Source of the DNA: Pseudomonadota bacterium
Lineage (GTDB): Bacteria > Pseudomonadota > Gammaproteobacteria > Burkholderiales > SG8-39
Reading direction: 5' to 3'
Assembly: GCA_021825225.1 (NCBI GenBank)
Contig: JAKAIH010000105.1
Coordinates: 1 to 8,152, forward strand
Length of the DNA: 8,152 nucleotides
Shown: positions 5,680 to 8,152 of the stretch, piece after piece
How the letters are laid out: every line of letters starts with the position of its first letter
How positions within the stretch are numbered: position 1 is the stretch's first letter
Made by a program: the position numbers and the translations under genes
Notes under the pieces: generated by a model
The model's database searches: none
What the model saw: the letters and a program-made list of their open reading frames with translations, nothing else
Told to the model about the DNA's origin: nothing

Positions 5680-6057
5680 ATGCCCGGCTCCTATCTGAGC
5701 GCTCGCCTGCGCAGTTTCGGCCATGCTTTCCGTGGCCTCAAGCTGTTGCTGCAGACCCAGCACAATGCCCGGATTCACGCCCTCGCGACCGTGCTGGTCG
5801 CAGCCGCTGGGGCGCTCGCAGGGCTATCGCCGGCCGAATGGGCGTTGATCGCGCTTGCCGCGACGGGCGTCTGGGTGGCCGAGGCGCTCAATACCTCGAT
5901 CGAATTTCTGGTCGATCTGGTCTCCCCCGGGCAGCATCCGCTGGCCGGCCGGGCCAAGGACGTGGCGGCCGGGGCGGTTCTGGTCGCTGCGATCGGATCG
6001 GTGGTCGTCGGCGGCCTGGTGTTTGGCCCGCACCTGCTGAAACTGTTGCAGCGATAA
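5680..6057 (+). CDS. dgkA: Diacylglycerol/undecaprenol kinase, DgkA family
   Basis: A 125-residue integral membrane kinase of the prokaryotic DAGK family, which phosphorylates diacylglycerol to phosphatidic acid or undecaprenol to undecaprenyl phosphate using ATP at the inner membrane. The family signature is intact: Glu68-Ala-Leu-Asn71-Thr-Ser-Ile-Glu75 followed by Asp79 (WVAEALNTSIEFLVDL), then GRAKDVAAGAVL (90-101). Three membrane segments are visible, about residues 34-49, 52-70 and 95-117, and the N-terminal amphipathic region carries HNARIH (28-33). Length is typical (about 120-130 residues). The ATG at 5680 has a G-rich Shine-Dalgarno-like GATGGGG (5665-5671). The sequence style (LNTSIE, AAGAVL) resembles both the Gram-positive undecaprenol kinases and E. 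coli DgkA, so the lipid substrate is not settled. It lies upstream of phaC but has no known role in PHA synthesis. Confidence 0.9.
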   Translation: MPGSYLSARLRSFGHAFRGLKLLLQTQHNARIHALATVLVAAAGALAGLSPAEWALIALAATGVWVAEALNTSIEFLVDLVSPGQHPLAGRAKDVAAGAVLVAAIGSVVVGGLVFGPHLLKLLQR

Positions 6058-6062
6058 GCGAT

Positions 6063-6091
6063 TTGACAGCCACATTGGTGCAGCGCAAAAT
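6063..6091 (+). promoter_or_regulatory. Sigma70-like promoter of phaC
   Basis: A perfect TTGACA (6063-6068) is followed after 17 bp by CAAAAT (6086-6091, 4 of 6). It begins just after the kinase stop codon and gives a leader of about 75-80 nt before the phaC GTG. This is the best -35 box in the window and implies that the phaC-phaA unit is transcribed independently of the kinase gene. Confidence 0.55.
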
Positions 6092-6156
6092 GGCCCGCTT
6101 TAGCTAGCCTTTCTCTGCGTCTGCCAGGGTCCGGCCGGCTGGTTTTGGTGCACCGC
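6075..6156 (+). repeat. Pair of direct repeats TTGGTGCA(G/C)CGC in the phaC promoter and leader
   Basis: TTGGTGCAGCGC (6075-6086) and TTGGTGCACCGC (6145-6156) match at 11 of 12 positions, 70 bp apart start to start. The first lies in the promoter spacer and the second just before the ribosome-binding site. TGC/GCA-rich sites are known targets of PhaR-type PHA regulators, so these are candidate binding sites; that role is inferred. Confidence 0.35.
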
Positions 6157-6160
6157 TTCC

Positions 6161-6166
6161 GGAGGT
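6161..6166 (+). promoter_or_regulatory. Ribosome-binding site that decides the phaC GTG start
   Basis: GGAGGT lies 10 bp before the GTG at 6177. There is no ATG near it in the phaC frame; the first in-frame Met is over 60 codons inside the conserved N-terminal region, so GTG is the likely start. Confidence 0.6.
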
Positions 6167-6176
6167 CTGCGCGCCC

Positions 6177-7922
6177 GTGCAAGAACCTGATTCCGAGGGA
6201 AATCCCGGCGTTTACGCGCAGGCGGGCGGGGCGCTGCTGCAGAATTTCATTGATCTGTTCCCGGCGGGCTCCGAGGCCGGCCAGGTCTGGCGGGCGTTGC
6301 TCGAAGCCCATAGTGCCGCTCCGTCGCGCTTGGTGGCCCTGCAAGCGGGCTATTTCCAACAACAGATGGCCTTGTGGGGGGAAATGCTCGCGCGCGAGTC
6401 GGGGCGGCTTATGAGCCCCGCAAATGCGGCTGGCGAGGGCAACAGCGACGGCGAGCGGGACAAGCGATTTTCCGGGCGCGAGTGGCGTGAAAGTCGCTAT
6501 CACGACTACCTGCGGCAGGCCTACCTGCTCAACTCCCGGTTTCTGAGCGATTTGGTGGAAACGGCGGAATTTGATCCGCCGGCCAAGCAGCGGCTGCGCT
6601 TTTATACGCGCCAACTCGTCGATGCGATGAGCCCGGCCAATTTCGCCGCGACCAATCCCGAGGCGCTGCAGCTCGCGCTCGAGACCAAGGGCGAGAGCCT
6701 GCATACCGGCATCCGCCACCTGATCGAGGACGTGGAGCAGGGGCGGGTGTCCATGACCGACGAGTCCGCCTTCGAGGTCGGCCGCAACCTTGCCGTCACG
6801 CCCGGTGCCGTGGTGTACGAGAACGAGCTGATCCAGTTGATCCAATACCAGCCGGCCACGGCGAAGGTGCGCAAGCGGCCGCTGTTGATGGTGCCGCCCT
6901 GCATCAACAAGTTCTACATCCTCGACCTGCAGCCGGAGAATTCCTTCGTGCGCTATGCCGTGGAGCAGGGCAACACCGTGTTCATGCTGTCATGGCGCAA
7001 CATCACCGAGGACAGCCTGGACAAGCTTAGCTGGGACGACTATATCGCCGGTGGTGTGTTGCAGGCGGTCGACGTCGTGCGCGATATCAGCAAGTCCGAG
7101 CAGATCAACGCGCTCGGCTTTTGCGTAGGCGGGACGCTGCTCGCCGCGGCGCTCGCGGTGCTGCGCGCGCGCCGCGAGGATCGCGTCGCGAGCGTGACGC
7201 TGCTCGCCACCATGCTCGACTTCACTTATCCCGGCGACATCGGCGTATTCATCGACGAAGCCAGCATGCAGGCGCGCGAGGCGGCGATAGGCAAGGGCGG
7301 CATCCTGTCCGGCAAGGAACTCGCGTTCGTGTTCTCGGCGCTGCGCGCGAACGATCTGGTCTGGTCCTACGTGGTCAATAATTACCTCAAGGGCAGGACG
7401 CCGGATGCGTTCGACATCCTTTACTGGAACGCCGACAGCACCAACCTGCCCGGGCCGATGTACTGCTGGTACGTGCGCAACATGTACCTGGAGAACAAGC
7501 TGCGCGAGCCGGGCATGCTCAGCTCCTGCGGGGTGCCGCTCGATCTGGGGGCGATCGGTCTGCCGACCTATATCCTGGCGACGCGCGAGGATCATATCGT
7601 GCCCTGGAAGACCGCTTATCTTTCGACACGGCATCTGAAGGGCGACACCCGCTTCGTGCTTGGCGCGAGCGGCCACGTCGCAGGCGTGATCAATCCGCCG
7701 GCCAAGAATCGGCGCAGCTATTGGACCAGCGATAGCTTGCCCGCGGATGCGGAACAATGGCTGGTGGGCGCCGCGGAAACGCGCGGCAGCTGGTGGCCGA
7801 ATTGGAATGACTGGCTGCGGGGATTTTCGGGAGGCGAGCGCGCGGCGCCGAAGAAATTGGGCAATGCCAAATTCAAGCCGATCGAGCCCGCGCCGGGCCG
7901 GTATGTGAAGGTGAGGGCGTGA
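6177..7922 (+). CDS. phaC: Class I poly(3-hydroxyalkanoate) synthase PhaC
   Basis: A 581-residue PHA synthase that polymerises (R)-3-hydroxyacyl-CoA, typically 3-hydroxybutyryl-CoA, into storage polyester on the surface of cytoplasmic granules, releasing CoA. The catalytic triad is visible: Cys316 in the lipase-like box GFCVGGT, Asp472 in ATREDHIVPW and His500 in GASGHVAGVINPP. The Asp-His spacing of 28 residues equals that I recall for the Cupriavidus necator enzyme (Asp480, His508). Other class I landmarks are the N-terminal domain with ESRYHDYLRQAYLLNSRFL, the VPPCINKFYILDLQPENSFV segment, and the C-terminus ending APGRYVKVRA. Length fits class I (about 560-600 residues); no PhaE or PhaR subunit is seen next to it. 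The GTG start is set by GGAGGT at 6161. A thiolase gene follows 103 bp downstream, the common phaC-phaA order, with a palindromic repeat between. Nothing suggests loss of function. Confidence 0.97.
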   Translation: MQEPDSEGNPGVYAQAGGALLQNFIDLFPAGSEAGQVWRALLEAHSAAPSRLVALQAGYFQQQMALWGEMLARESGRLMSPANAAGEGNSDGERDKRFSGREWRESRYHDYLRQAYLLNSRFLSDLVETAEFDPPAKQRLRFYTRQLVDAMSPANFAATNPEALQLALETKGESLHTGIRHLIEDVEQGRVSMTDESAFEVGRNLAVTPGAVVYENELIQLIQYQPATAKVRKRPLLMVPPCINKFYILDLQPENSFVRYAVEQGNTVFMLSWRNITEDSLDKLSWDDYIAGGVLQAVDVVRDISKSEQINALGFCVGGTLLAAALAVLRARREDRVASVTLLATMLDFTYPGDIGVFIDEASMQAREAAIGKGGILSGKELAFVFSALRANDLVWSYVVNNYLKGRTPDAFDILYWNADSTNLPGPMYCWYVRNMYLENKLREPGMLSSCGVPLDLGAIGLPTYILATREDHIVPWKTAYLSTRHLKGDTRFVLGASGHVAGVINPPAKNRRSYWTSDSLPADAEQWLVGAAETRGSWWPNWNDWLRGFSGGERAAPKKLGNAKFKPIEPAPGRYVKVRA

Positions 7923-7935
7923 TTGGCGGAACGTT

Positions 7936-7997
7936 CCCTCGCCCCGCTTGCGACCGAAGGAAGTCCCCGTGGGGCGGGGAGAGGGTTAGGGTGAGGG
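7936..7997. repeat. Intergenic palindromic repeat between phaC and the thiolase gene
   Basis: CCCTCGCCCCGC (7936-7947) pairs with GCGGGGAGAGGG (7974-7985) at 11 of 12 positions around a 26-nt loop, followed by GTTAGGGTGAGGGG. Read on the minus strand, the CCCTCACCCTAACCCTCTCC text is a repeat class seen between genes in many proteobacteria. Its loop carries a 21-bp core (7954-7974) that matches 3840-3860 in the opposite orientation. The strong GC stem lacks a T-run, so it is not a classical terminator, but it could stabilise the phaC mRNA 3' end or lower thiolase expression. Confidence 0.65.
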
Positions 7998-8025
7998 GAG
8001 CGATAGGCAATCGATGGAGGTTCAT

Positions 8026-8152
8026 ATGACAGACGTAGTGATCGTAGCCGCGGGCCGTACCGCGGTAGGCAAGTTCGGCGGCGCCCTGGCGAAAATTCCC
8101 GCGGCTGACCTCGGCGCGCATGTGATCAAGGGGCTGCTCGCCAAAACCGGCC
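8026..8152 (+). CDS. phaA: Acetyl-CoA acetyltransferase (thiolase), N-terminal part, runs off the right edge
   Basis: The visible 42 codons begin MTDVVIVAAGRTAVGKFGGA and continue through IPAADLGAHVIKGLL, the typical N-terminus of biosynthetic thiolases (the VI-AA-RT-(P/A)-(V/I)-G-(K/R)-FGG motif). The enzyme condenses two acetyl-CoA to acetoacetyl-CoA, the first step of poly(3-hydroxybutyrate) synthesis; the active-site cysteines lie beyond the window. GGAGG (8016-8020) sits 5 bp before the ATG. Its position downstream of phaC on the same strand favours phaA, but a general AtoB-type thiolase cannot be excluded from this fragment. If the usual order holds, an acetoacetyl-CoA reductase gene (phaB) would follow outside the window. 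Confidence 0.9.
   Translation, partial: MTDVVIVAAGRTAVGKFGGALAKIPAADLGAHVIKGLLAKTG

Noticed and set aside
7873..8121. Minus-strand frame of 82 codons over the phaC-phaA spacer
   Set aside because: It translates the repeat (text such as PLTLTLSPPHG), a common false gene call, and overlaps two real genes antisense.

Overview
The window is GC-rich, densely coding DNA from a Gram-negative bacterium, most likely a betaproteobacterium. The evidence is a class I polyhydroxyalkanoate (PHA) synthase followed by a thiolase, a YjbH-type outer-membrane polysaccharide protein, a FecR-domain periplasmic protein and several Sec signal peptides. The lineage is inferred from gene content and protein style; no rRNA or other marker is present.

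Layout, left to right. Positions 1-2213 (+) hold the 3' part of a large gene that joins a YjbH-like outer-membrane beta-barrel region to a C-terminal PAP2 phosphatase domain with all three catalytic motifs. Positions 2246-2992 (+) hold a compact VapBC-type toxin-antitoxin module: a ribbon-helix-helix antitoxin and a PIN-domain toxin overlapping by one base, behind a sigma70-like promoter with repeated GCATCA half-sites. Positions 3070-3798 (+) encode an exported MORN-repeat protein. The convergent gap 3799-4022 carries a 108-bp palindromic MITE-like repeat. Positions 4023-4814 (-) encode an exported FecR-domain protein, divergent from an exported SRPBCC/START-like protein at 4995-5594 (+). Positions 5680-6057 (+) encode a small membrane diacylglycerol/undecaprenol kinase. 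Positions 6177-7922 (+) encode the PHA synthase PhaC with its Cys-Asp-His triad, preceded by a good promoter and Shine-Dalgarno. A second intergenic palindromic repeat separates it from the first 42 codons of an acetyl-CoA acetyltransferase (probably phaA), which runs off the right edge.

How the genes work together: phaC and phaA form the only clear metabolic unit. The thiolase makes acetoacetyl-CoA, and PhaC polymerises the 3-hydroxyacyl-CoA made from it; the reductase that usually links them is not in view. The remaining genes are mostly cell-envelope functions (YjbH-PAP2, MORN, FecR, SRPBCC, lipid kinase) with no evident shared operon, plus the self-contained toxin-antitoxin cassette. The least ordinary items are the YjbH-PAP2 fusion and a 21-bp core shared in opposite orientation by the two otherwise different intergenic repeats. 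I see no convincing wholly new multi-gene system.
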